A stretch of 64,000 nt of DNA from Elusimicrobia bacterium GWA2_51_34 (GTDB taxonomy: Bacteria > Elusimicrobiota > Elusimicrobia > Elusimicrobiales > UBA9959), in NCBI GenBank assembly GCA_001799565.1, contig MGTS01000014.1, positions 1 through 64,000 on the forward strand, in the 5' to 3' direction. Under the pieces are notes generated by a model, which was not told the DNA's origin, ran no database searches, and saw nothing but the letters and a program-made list of their open reading frames with translations. Below, piece after piece: positions 48,744 to 56,782 of the stretch. Each line of letters opens with the position of its first letter. Within the stretch, counting starts at the first letter, position 1. The translations under genes were made by a program, and so were the position numbers.

Positions 48744-48981
48744 ATTTTTGCGTATTTAAACCGCCTCCGGCAACCCTGAATTTTACAAATTCTGGCCAAA
48801 AAATAATTTTCCAAAAAATAAAAATTCGAATTCAGCCAAAATCGGCGCTTATCGCGACTGCTAATAATAAAAAACTAAAAATAGTATTAGATTTTTTTAA
48901 ATAATCATTGAAATATATAGCTTACCTCAAAAATACTGTTGGTATTTATAGGTAAGTGGCGGGGAAACCTCTAGTGCCACA

Positions 48982-49009
48982 AGTTAACATAATATATCTT
49001 ATCGTAAGT
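48982..49009 (-). other. dif: Putative dif site (XerC/XerD recombination site)
   Basis: Minus strand ACTTACGATAA-GATATA-TTATGTTAACT: 11+6+11 layout; 23/28 to recalled B. subtilis dif, 19/28 to E. coli dif; at the convergent gene-orientation switch. Confidence 0.82.
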
Positions 49010-49224
49010 TGTATCAATAAAGCGGGAGCGTTGGCTTATCAAAGGCTTTTGGGTTATTCTCGCTGTGGTTTGCCGGCGAGCGCCGGGTTGACGGCCTGGT
49101 TTTTGGTTGTCTGCGTAAGATTGCCGGATTTTTTGTATGGTTTGGGTGAGTCGCACTGTAATATCGCCGCTTATGCCGTGGTCTCTTCACTATTCACTGT
49201 CCACTCGCCATCGTCCGCTGGCCG

Positions 49225-49731
49225 CTACTGATTGCCAGCCAATCTTCTGGCTGTGAACCAGGCCGCTTCAATGCCGGAGTCTGTAATGGCATAGGCGCAG
49301 TTTCTTTTGGCCCCGGAAGCGTTTATCCTGCCGGCTTTAACCTCTGCGGCCAGCAGCCGGTCAAGGCGCGCCGGGGCGTAGCCGGAGGCTTTTACGGCTT
49401 TTGACAGCGTTATCGCGCTGATCTCCTGCCTTCCTTCCCGGATTTTTGAGGCCGCCAGGAGCACTAACGCGGCTTCACGCGCGGTCATTCCCGGCGATTT
49501 GATCTTAAGGATAGTCAGATCATTCTTTTTCACTATTACCCTGTCCCAGAAAACAGCGCTTTGTTCCGCTTCGCTTTTTGGCGTGTTTGTGACGGCGCCC
49601 GGTGTGTCTTTTCTGCCGGGTTCAAATGCTTTTAGAAAGCTGGTTTTTTCGGTCAATATGAATTCCGCCGGCCCTTCGGCCTCAAATTCGGCTCCCGACG
49701 GGTGTTTCAGCCTGAGTTTAAAGTTAGTCAT
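49225..49731 (-). CDS. Hypothetical protein, possible C-terminal winged-helix domain
   Basis: 168-aa ORF; ASGYAPARLDRLLAAEVKAGRINASGAKRNCAYAITDSG resembles wHTH. Confidence 0.6.
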   Translation of the reverse strand: MTNFKLRLKHPSGAEFEAEGPAEFILTEKTSFLKAFEPGRKDTPGAVTNTPKSEAEQSAVFWDRVIVKKNDLTILKIKSPGMTAREAALVLLAASKIREGRQEISAITLSKAVKASGYAPARLDRLLAAEVKAGRINASGAKRNCAYAITDSGIEAAWFTARRLAGNQ

Positions 49732-49798
49732 ATGTCCATATTTTAGCTTATAGCTATTTATATGTCAATATATGGCAAGCATATGCCAGCCATATGTC
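49729..49798. promoter_or_regulatory. Array of ATATG/CATATG sites upstream of the 49225-49731 gene
   Basis: ATATG at 49730, 49760, 49770, 49781 and 49792; the last four are spaced 10-11 bp. Confidence 0.55.
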
Positions 49799-49805
49799 AT
49801 CAAGC

Positions 49806-49826
49806 TGTGGGTAAAACTGTGGATAA
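49806..49826 (-). promoter_or_regulatory. Two DnaA-box-like sequences
   Basis: TGTGGGTAA (49806-49814) and TGTGGATAA = TTATCCACA (49818-49826). Confidence 0.5.
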
Positions 49827-49827
49827 T

Positions 49828-49852
49828 CCGGTTTTTGCGGCGCAAAAACCGG
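49828..49852. repeat. Perfect 12-bp-arm palindrome
   Basis: ccggtttttgcg-g-cgcaaaaaccgg. Confidence 0.9.
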
Positions 49853-49857
49853 GGTCA

Positions 49858-50142
49858 CAGGTCATAAAAAGTCACAAGACACAGGTAGCAACAAGTTACA
49901 GGTCACAGGTCACAAGTCACAAGCCACAAGCTGGAAAACAGAGTTGTGCCGTATACGGGCACCTGGTTTCCCTTGGTGGCCCCCCCTTCTCGCACAGCAG
50001 CACAGAAAGTCATCGGGGACAAGTAGCATCTTATCCTCCCCTGTAGAACGTAAGGGTGTTTTATTGGATTTTAAAAGGGTGTGAAAACGCTGGATAGCCT
50101 GCTACCTTTTGCAGGCTTGTGACTTGTGACTTGCAACTTGTT
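49858..50142. repeat. gtcacaa-family repeat with long (about 180 bp) interior
   Basis: aagtcacaagacacaggtagcaacaagttacaggtcacaggtcacaagtcacaag / cttgtgacttgtgacttgcaacttg. Confidence 0.82.
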
Positions 50143-51489
50143 TTAAAACCGTGCGGAAACGGTCGTAGAAACGAGGGTTATGGGGGTGGTCTGGGTATAG
50201 AGGCTTAATGGGGTAAAAACGGCGTAAATGGCGTTTAACTGCAGGTCTTCGCCCAGCTTGTAAACGGCTTTAAGGTCTGTTTCGCTGCCAATTTGCAGGG
50301 AGCCGCCTGAAATATTCTGGGAGGCCTTGAAGCGGTAAAAATCAGCGGAAATCATAAGTTTTTTGTATGGCAGATCCACGCCCAGGCTTATCACATTAAG
50401 GCCGGAAACGCCGTAGGGCAGGCCGTTTGGGGTGGAAGAGGTTTTTATTGTGTCGTAGAGCGTGGCTCCGGCTATAGCGCCAAAACCCGATCGCTCTATT
50501 CCGTCGTATTTCCTGCCGAAGGTCGGAAAAAAGGCTTTATCGGTGCCGGCGGGGGCGTTTGAGTTGCCTGATGCCCGGCCATAGGCCAGCCGCGCGCGGG
50601 AGCGTCCGAAAAAACTTATGTTCTGGTTCCAGGCGCCTTTTATCAGGAAGGCGTACGCGGCGTAATCTATCGTTTCCCCCGCCGTTTTTGCCTGTCCCCG
50701 CTGCAGGACAAGTTCCCCGTCAAAGTCCAGCGCGTTATAGTTCAGGAAATACCTGAGGCCCGTGAATTTTTTGGTTTTTGAGATGGTATCGTAAAGCAGC
50801 GTATTGGCGGGGTCAACCACATCCGGGGCATCCTCGTTCTCCCAGAAGTGGTAAATATGCCAAAGGCCTTCGTTGGATGGATAATAAGCGCTTACACCGT
50901 AGACCTTATAATATTTCAGGTCCTTGAACGGCCTGAAAAAGAACATCTCCGTTTTCACGCGTTTAAAGAACAGGTCCTGCGCCTCTAATTTTGCGCCCGG
51001 CATTCCAAGGCCGTCGTCCGAGAGCGTCATGCCCTGGCCAAGGGTGAAGGCCTGCCGGCCCAGTGTAGCGGTAATAGTCGGGCGTATGAAGCGGTAGATC
51101 TTCACATAAGCTTCTTTCACAAAAGGCGTGCCGTTGGTATTCGGAAGGCGGTTAATGCCGTCCTGTAACTGAGGGGCTTTTACCGTGTCGGAGGCGGAGC
51201 CCACTCCGGCGCTTTTTAGCACCACTCCCACGTCCATTTTTGAGTCCCGGGTTTTTTCAAGGCGGATGTCTTTTATAACAAAGCCCAGCGTCGCGTTTTC
51301 GCTGTATAACGCCTGCGATCCGCGGTCCGAGCCGTAGATCATGTGCTGATAATTTGAGGCTTTAATATTTATCTCGGAGGAGAGGTCAAGCTTGGTGGCT
51401 GAAGCGGCCGCCGGGAACAAAAGAGCGACCGCGCCATAGGCCGTAAGCCATAGGCCATAGGCCTTTATATTGTTAGCGGACTTTACCAT
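50143..51489 (-). CDS. Outer-membrane beta-barrel/porin-like protein
   Basis: Signal peptide, amphipathic strands, terminal aromatic residue VSARF. Confidence 0.7.
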   Translation of the reverse strand: MVKSANNIKAYGLWLTAYGAVALLFPAAASATKLDLSSEINIKASNYQHMIYGSDRGSQALYSENATLGFVIKDIRLEKTRDSKMDVGVVLKSAGVGSASDTVKAPQLQDGINRLPNTNGTPFVKEAYVKIYRFIRPTITATLGRQAFTLGQGMTLSDDGLGMPGAKLEAQDLFFKRVKTEMFFFRPFKDLKYYKVYGVSAYYPSNEGLWHIYHFWENEDAPDVVDPANTLLYDTISKTKKFTGLRYFLNYNALDFDGELVLQRGQAKTAGETIDYAAYAFLIKGAWNQNISFFGRSRARLAYGRASGNSNAPAGTDKAFFPTFGRKYDGIERSGFGAIAGATLYDTIKTSSTPNGLPYGVSGLNVISLGVDLPYKKLMISADFYRFKASQNISGGSLQIGSETDLKAVYKLGEDLQLNAIYAVFTPLSLYTQTTPITLVSTTVSARF

Positions 51490-51575
51490 TGAGATTATAA
51501 TTATAACAAAAAGACGGGCGGCAGTAGGCAGAATTGGGTTTTCTTGCTGCGTATGGCTTATGGCCTACGGCGTCT
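51428..51575. repeat. ccgtaag/ccatagg hairpin overlapping the start of the 50143-51489 gene
   Basis: gccgtaagccataggccataggcc / gcgtatggcttatggcctacggc. Confidence 0.88.
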
Positions 51576-51592
51576 GTAGCGGTTTTTTTGGC

Positions 51593-51634
51593 AAAAAAAA
51601 CCCCGGGGTTTTAAGGCCCCGGGGCTTCTTTTTA
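51593..51634 (-). terminator. Rho-independent terminator of the porin gene
   Basis: aaaaaaaaccccggggttttaaggccccggggcttcttttta. Confidence 0.85.
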
Positions 51635-51651
51635 TAATTAACCCGTGTTAA

Positions 51652-52965
51652 TTAGAACTTCACATTCATCGCGATGCCCAGCAGGGATACCGCGTCTTTT
51701 TTCGCGCCGACGCCGTTCATGGTTTCAACGAATTTCTTGTTGAAGGCCAGAGTGGCGTAGTAGGCTTTAAGGCCCACGCTTTCGCTGTGCTTCCAGTTGG
51801 CGCACAGGTCGAACTCGGTGCCGTAAGTCGTGTAGCCCAGTTTCACGCCGTCCACTTTGGTTTCGGTCGGTGAGTAGCTGTAGTACTTGGCCTCAATATT
51901 CAGCTTCTCAGCCATGGAAGGGGTCCAGTTGGCGCCCAGGTTCCAGGTGGTGAGGTCGTTGAGGTCGGTGACGGTCAGGACGACCGCGCCATTGTTGACG
52001 CCTATACCGCCGGCAATGAGGCCGGGGCGATAGTTGGCGGCAATGTCCTGGAAGGACTTGTCGGTTTTGTCGGTGGTTTTCTTGTCGCCGGAACCCATGG
52101 CGAATTCGCCGGTGAATCCGAGTTTGCCCGCCATCTCAAGACCGCCATAAGCGGCGTTGACTTTCAGGGCGGAACCTTTATAGTCCATGTTTGTGGTCGG
52201 TGTCAGGTTCTGGTTGGTGCCCATGTTCATGGCGTATTCCAGGCCGTATTCCAAGCCGGAATATTTGCCGTTAGCTTTCAGGCCGAAAACCTCTAAGTTG
52301 TTCGGCTTGCTGGCAACCGTGTTATCCCGGTACTGGTAGAAGTAGGCGGCCGGCTTTACTACGTCGGAATAGTCGTAGCTGGCGGTAAGACCGTAGAGGT
52401 CTTTGTCGTCATTTAGCGCGCCCACAGTGCCGATGGCAGGGGCGGCGGTTTCTGAGACTTTCGCGGTAAGGCCGTTGACCGTTAACTTGTTCTTATTCCA
52501 GGTGGCAGTCCAGGCGTCAAGGGTGCTTACGCCAAGTCCGCGGGTATACCAGTTGGCGGGACCGTAGTACAGCACGATGTCGCCATCGTTGCCGTAAAAC
52601 TGGCGGCCTACTTTGTGATTCAGGCCTATTACATTTTTGAGGTTCAGGTAAGCCTGCTCGAAAGTGAACGAGTCGGCGGTGCCGCCAGCCACAGTCTGGC
52701 TGGGCTGACCGTAGCTCCTGTCGCATTTCACGGCAGTCACAACGGCATTCACGTCTTCGTTCAGGTCGAAAGTCGCGTTAACTATAACGCGGTTCTTCAC
52801 ATCACCGAACTTGTCGGCTGCTTTCTTATCGAAGTCAGCCCTGTTCTGCACAACCACGCCGACGGCTTCAACACTGCCGTCCGCTTTGAAGTTCTTGAGC
52901 AGTTCAGCGCTTGCCATTGAAGAGGCGAACGCGACTACCGCAAGCATTCCTATTACTTTGTTCAT
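51652..52965 (-). CDS. Putative porin / outer-membrane barrel
   Basis: Signal peptide MNKVIGMLAVVAFASSMASA, alternating strands, C-term MNVKF. Confidence 0.75.
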   Translation of the reverse strand: MNKVIGMLAVVAFASSMASAELLKNFKADGSVEAVGVVVQNRADFDKKAADKFGDVKNRVIVNATFDLNEDVNAVVTAVKCDRSYGQPSQTVAGGTADSFTFEQAYLNLKNVIGLNHKVGRQFYGNDGDIVLYYGPANWYTRGLGVSTLDAWTATWNKNKLTVNGLTAKVSETAAPAIGTVGALNDDKDLYGLTASYDYSDVVKPAAYFYQYRDNTVASKPNNLEVFGLKANGKYSGLEYGLEYAMNMGTNQNLTPTTNMDYKGSALKVNAAYGGLEMAGKLGFTGEFAMGSGDKKTTDKTDKSFQDIAANYRPGLIAGGIGVNNGAVVLTVTDLNDLTTWNLGANWTPSMAEKLNIEAKYYSYSPTETKVDGVKLGYTTYGTEFDLCANWKHSESVGLKAYYATLAFNKKFVETMNGVGAKKDAVSLLGIAMNVKF

Positions 52966-53345
52966 TTATTGTACTCCTCCTTGCTTTGTCGTAAGCCCCC
53001 GTTTCCGGAGCTTTCGCTCTTCCTTCAGCCGGGGTTTCCCCCCGCTTTCGGTTTGCCTTGCGCCCCTTTTGGGGGCCTACGGCCTTTCAGGAGAAGCGCC
53101 TTTTAAATCGGCGCTCCGCGCCCCCCCTAAGGGTTTTGCGGACCCTCACGGCTTTTGGGCCTTTGAGGGCTCCTTTACAGAGCACTGTAATGTTACAAAA
53201 GTGTTAAAACCATGTCAAGCGTTTTACGGCCCCCAATTATATGCCGGATTATAAGGCACAGGCAGGACATAAAAAACGTCGTACTATATATATTTGTATT
53301 TTTCTTGCCGCTACAAATCGGCTTTTCAGAGTTTTTTACGGCAAG

Positions 53346-54014
53346 TTATTTCTTTACGGGCGCCGCGGGCGGCGTGGTCAATTTTACCTTGGCTTGCGCT
53401 GCCCAGGAGGTGTCGGGGTAAAGCAGCGCTATTTTTTCATAGGTGGCCCTGGAGAGGTCTTTGGCCCCGGAAAGCTCCTGCGCCACGGCAAGGGAATAAT
53501 GCGCCTCGGGAGAAATGAAATGTTCCGGGTATTTAGAGAGCAGCTCCGTGTATTGTGCCTGCGCTCCCGTCAGGTCCCCTTCGGCTGCTTTGCATTTGCC
53601 CAGAGCGTAAATGGCGATCGGCGCCAGGTCCTGCGGGGCGGCGGTCAGTTTGGCGTACTCCGTTGCGGCTTCCTTGAATTTGCCCTGGGTAAAAAGCATG
53701 TCTCCTTTCGTGAGCGTCGCGTAATACGCGGCGGGTGTGTTCCCGTGGGTTTTTTCAATGTCGGCCAGCAGTTCCTGCGCCTGGGCTATATTGCCGCCGT
53801 AGCCCGTCTGCTGGGCTATGAAAAGGTTTTTCCAGGCCGTGTCGCGCAGAGCCAGGTAGTGCGCGAAGAAATATGCCGCAAAAATAATGGCGGCCAGTAT
53901 CGTTATTGAGCCGCCGATAAAAGTTTCACGGTTGTTCTTTATCCACCCGAGGCCCTTGTCCATCATTTTCGGGGCTTCTGTTTTACCGCTGTCTATCCAG
54001 CTTGAATCGGGCAT
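53346..54014 (-). CDS. TPR-containing membrane protein (YfgM-like)
   Basis: Single N-terminal TM followed by TPR motifs. Confidence 0.7.
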   Translation of the reverse strand: MPDSSWIDSGKTEAPKMMDKGLGWIKNNRETFIGGSITILAAIIFAAYFFAHYLALRDTAWKNLFIAQQTGYGGNIAQAQELLADIEKTHGNTPAAYYATLTKGDMLFTQGKFKEAATEYAKLTAAPQDLAPIAIYALGKCKAAEGDLTGAQAQYTELLSKYPEHFISPEAHYSLAVAQELSGAKDLSRATYEKIALLYPDTSWAAQAKVKLTTPPAAPVKK

Positions 54015-54029
54015 AATAGGGAACTCCTT

Positions 54030-54172
54030 TGGTTAGTGGTTAGTGAATACGACAGTGGCGAGTGATCAGTGACAAGTGGCTAGTGAACAGCAGAATAAAT
54101 TGTCAATCTCTAATCACCAGCCACTGTTCACTAACCATTTTCTTTTCTGCTCTCTCACCACTCGCCACTTTC
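54030..54172. repeat. Heptamer-arm hairpin, agtggcg family
   Basis: agtggttagtgaat...agtggcgagtgatcagtgacaagtggctagtgaacag / ctaatcaccagccactgttcactaacca...ctcgccact. Confidence 0.9.
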
Positions 54173-54180
54173 TTTAAACG

Positions 54181-54252
54181 TGCCCCCGAGAGGAATCGAA
54201 CCTCTATTTGGAGTTTAGGAAACTCTCGTCCTATCCGTTGAACGACGGGGGC
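54181..54252 (-). tRNA. tRNA-Arg (anticodon CCU)
   Basis: Reverse complement gcccccgtcgttcaacggataggacgagagtttcctaaactccaaatagaggttcgattcctctcgggggca. Confidence 0.92.
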
Positions 54253-54256
54253 GGGA

Positions 54257-54340
54257 TAAGTGGTCAGTGGGTAGTGTGGTTAGTGATCAGTTTAATATTG
54301 CTCTTTCACTGACCACTGTTCACTAACCACTGATCACTTG
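54257..54340. repeat. Heptamer-arm hairpin, agtggtc family
   Basis: aagtggtcagtgggtagtgtggttagtgatcag / ctgaccactgttcactaaccactgatcactt. Confidence 0.9.
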
Positions 54341-54342
54341 CC

Positions 54343-54885
54343 TTAATATTTTATCAAAGAGTTGATTTCCCGGCCGGCAAGTTTGGCGCGGCCTTTAAGA
54401 AATTCCAGTTCTATCAGCATGGCTATTGCCGCCACCTTGCCGCCCAGTTTTTCAACCAGCTCGCACACCGCGCTCGCGGTGCCGCCGGTGGCAAGCACAT
54501 CGTCCACAATCAGCACTTTTTCGTCCTTTGTCACGGCGTCTTCGTGTATCTGCAGAGTGTCGCGTCCGTATTCAAGGGCGTAGGAGGCTGAAACCGTCTT
54601 GTAAGGAAGTTTACCGGTTTTTCGCACCGGCACCAGCCCCGCCTTTAATTCCATGGCTATGGGGGCAGCCAGTAAAAACCCCCTGGCCTCTATTCCAAGC
54701 ACCTTCGTGATACCGCGGTTGCGGTATGGTTCGGCCATAAGCTTTATCATTTTACCGAACATGGCGTGGTCGGCTAAAAGGGGCGTTATATCTTTAAAGA
54801 TAATCCCTTTTTTGGGGAAATCAGGCACATCCCTTATTATTTTTTTTATGCTTTCAGTTATTTCGGTCAACCCTGTTTCACTCAT
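54343..54885 (-). CDS. apt: Adenine phosphoribosyltransferase
   Basis: DVPDFPKKGIIFKDITPLL, EARGFLLAAPIA, VLIVDDVLATGGTASA. Confidence 0.97.
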   Translation of the reverse strand: MSETGLTEITESIKKIIRDVPDFPKKGIIFKDITPLLADHAMFGKMIKLMAEPYRNRGITKVLGIEARGFLLAAPIAMELKAGLVPVRKTGKLPYKTVSASYALEYGRDTLQIHEDAVTKDEKVLIVDDVLATGGTASAVCELVEKLGGKVAAIAMLIELEFLKGRAKLAGREINSLIKY

Positions 54886-54910
54886 AAAATTTCCTTTATG
54901 TTTTTAACGT

Positions 54911-55000
54911 AACTGTTCAGGTTGTCAGGTTCAGGGTTATTTTTCCCCACGATCTTTTTGTGTTCCCTGATTCCCAACCGTTGAACCGCTGAACTTGAGC
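54911..55000. repeat. Hairpin, ggttcagg family
   Basis: gttcaggttgtcaggttcagggtt / aaccgttgaaccgctgaac. Confidence 0.8.
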
Positions 55001-55041
55001 AGCAACGTTTTAGCCGTTAAACCGGCTCGCCGCCGCCTGCC

Positions 55042-56097
55042 TTATTTGCGCGCCTTTTTTACGGAGTTTCTAGGCACATAGGGTTTTGTCGGAATGGCGT
55101 CGCCAAGTATGTCGGTTTTTAATTTCGGCTGGTTCCACCCGGGCTGAATGTTTGTGTGGTCGGGGCGTCTGCCCAGTTCAATAAGGCCCATCCGTGAGGC
55201 CACGCGCCGAAGGCGCAGAAGAGCCCGCTCCTCTATCTGACGCACGCGCTCGCGCGAGAGATCCAGCTTTTTGCCGATGTCGTTTAAGGTCATCGGCGTC
55301 CGGCCGGAAAGGCCGTAGCGGTATTCCACTATCATGCGTTCGCGTTCGCCTATCTCCACCAGCGCGGTTTTAAGTTCGTCATGCAGGCGCAATATTGATA
55401 TCAGGTTTTCAGGCCTCTCGGCATCGGAGTCTTTCATGGTATCGCCCATGGTGTCCTCGTTTTCGCTGGTAAGAGGGGCGTCCATGGACGACATGCCTGT
55501 AACCACCTCCGAGGCGTTTATGGCGGTGCGCACCTGGTTGGCGTTCCAATGCATCTGGCGGGCCATTTCCGTCATCGTCGGATCGCGGCCAAGCTTGCCG
55601 TGCATGTTGTCCCACTGCTTGAGCCATTTCCGGAGCGCCGTCCAGGCATGCGGCGGTATTCTTATGGATTTGGAATTTTCTTCCACCGAGCGCCTCACGC
55701 ATTGCTCTATCCAGTAACAGGCGTAGGTTGAAAACCGAAATCCCCTGCTGGGGTCAAATTTGTCTATGGCGTGAAGGAGGCCTAAATTACCCTCCTCCAC
55801 CAGGTCCATCAAATCCGCACCCGGGTAAAGGAAGCGCTTCGCTATGGGGATAACCAGCTTCAGGTTCAATTCCAGAATGCGCTGCTTGGCGCGCCTGTCG
55901 CCGCGTTTTACGCGCTTCCAAAGCTCGTGCGATTCTTCCCTTGAAATCTTATGATCTATCGTGCTTATTTTCCGGATGTATTGGTTTGTGGAGTCAATAT
56001 TGATGTCGCTCAGTTTACCGCCTTTTAACGCGGTTTTGTCGGTTTTCTCAGTTTTTTCTTCCTCATTTACCGTTTGTTCTTCTTTTTCTTCCGCCAT
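55042..56097 (-). CDS. Sigma-70 family RNA polymerase sigma factor
   Basis: LIPIAKRFLYPGADLMDLVEEGNLGLLHAIDKFDPSRGFRFSTYACYWI; TLNDIGKKLDLSRERVRQIEERALLRLR. Confidence 0.97.
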   Translation of the reverse strand: MAEEKEEQTVNEEEKTEKTDKTALKGGKLSDINIDSTNQYIRKISTIDHKISREESHELWKRVKRGDRRAKQRILELNLKLVIPIAKRFLYPGADLMDLVEEGNLGLLHAIDKFDPSRGFRFSTYACYWIEQCVRRSVEENSKSIRIPPHAWTALRKWLKQWDNMHGKLGRDPTMTEMARQMHWNANQVRTAINASEVVTGMSSMDAPLTSENEDTMGDTMKDSDAERPENLISILRLHDELKTALVEIGERERMIVEYRYGLSGRTPMTLNDIGKKLDLSRERVRQIEERALLRLRRVASRMGLIELGRRPDHTNIQPGWNQPKLKTDILGDAIPTKPYVPRNSVKKARK

Positions 56098-56108
56098 GTT
56101 TTTTCCCC

Positions 56109-56387
56109 TCAGACCGAAGCTTTTATGTAAAATTTTTTTTCTTCCGCTTCAGAGTTCATTAGCTCCTGGGTTTCCATTTTATCCACTCCGGCGCCGGCGT
56201 GGCCGGTTTTTAAATACTTCAGGAAGCCGTCCAATTCCGGCACGGGCCCCTGCGCCTCTCCTTCAACCGAACCATCCGTTACATTGCGTACCCAGCCGCT
56301 TAAATGATGAATGGCCGCCGTTTCTTTAACAAACCATCGGTAGCCTACACCCTGCACCTGTCCGGTTACTCTGAAACTTATCCTCAT
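56109..56387 (-). CDS. acyP: Acylphosphatase
   Basis: RVTGQVQGVGYRWFVKETA, LSGWVRNVTDGSVEGEAQG. Confidence 0.95.
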   Translation of the reverse strand: MRISFRVTGQVQGVGYRWFVKETAAIHHLSGWVRNVTDGSVEGEAQGPVPELDGFLKYLKTGHAGAGVDKMETQELMNSEAEEKKFYIKASV

Positions 56388-56454
56388 CCGTTTAAAATGA
56401 TACCAAAAAGATAAAAAGCAGGCAAGGAATATTGACAGCGCAAGGGGACGAAGA

Positions 56455-56577
56455 AAGTGGCGAGTGACTAGTAAATATAAGGGAGTGGCTAGTGGCTGAG
56501 AAGAAAGTGATTAGTGACTAACGGCGAGTGGTGAGTTCGCCTGTTCATAAGCGCTCGTCACTAGCCACTCGCCACTG
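56455..56577. repeat. Heptamer-arm hairpin, agtggcg family
   Basis: aagtggcgagtgactagta... / gtcactagccactcgccact. Confidence 0.88.
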
Positions 56578-56586
56578 TAGAAAAAA

Positions 56587-56659
56587 TCGGGGCGGTGGGA
56601 TTTGAACCCACGATCTCTCGCACCCGAAGCGAGCGCTCTACCAGCTGAGCCACGCCCCG
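56587..56659 (-). tRNA. tRNA-Pro (anticodon CGG)
   Basis: Reverse complement cggggcgtggctcagctggtagagcgctcgcttcgggtgcgagagatcgtgggttcaaatcccaccgccccga. Confidence 0.95.
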
Positions 56660-56686
56660 ATTAGTCATATTTTAGCAAACAATGTG

Positions 56687-56777
56687 ACCACTTAGGAAGA
56701 CAGAATTTATAATTCAGTAGTCAGAAGGATTCCGCCATTCTGTATTCTGGCTTCTGAATTCTGTCTTCCTAAGTGGT
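56687..56777. repeat. Inverted repeat with perfect 21-bp outer arms, cagaagt family
   Basis: accacttaggaagacagaatt / aattctgtcttcctaagtggt. Confidence 0.92.
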
Positions 56778-56782
56778 TATCC

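Noticed and set aside
48213-48904. Small ORFs 48213-48482, 48296-48517, 48671-48904 and 48956-49231
   Set aside because: Low-complexity or repeat translations across the dif/array region, no domain, mutually overlapping
49729-49852. Replication origin (DnaA boxes plus iteron-like array plus nearby AT-rich tract)
   Set aside because: Gene orientations converge here and a dif-like site is adjacent, which fits a terminus; only two boxes and no dnaA/dnaN nearby
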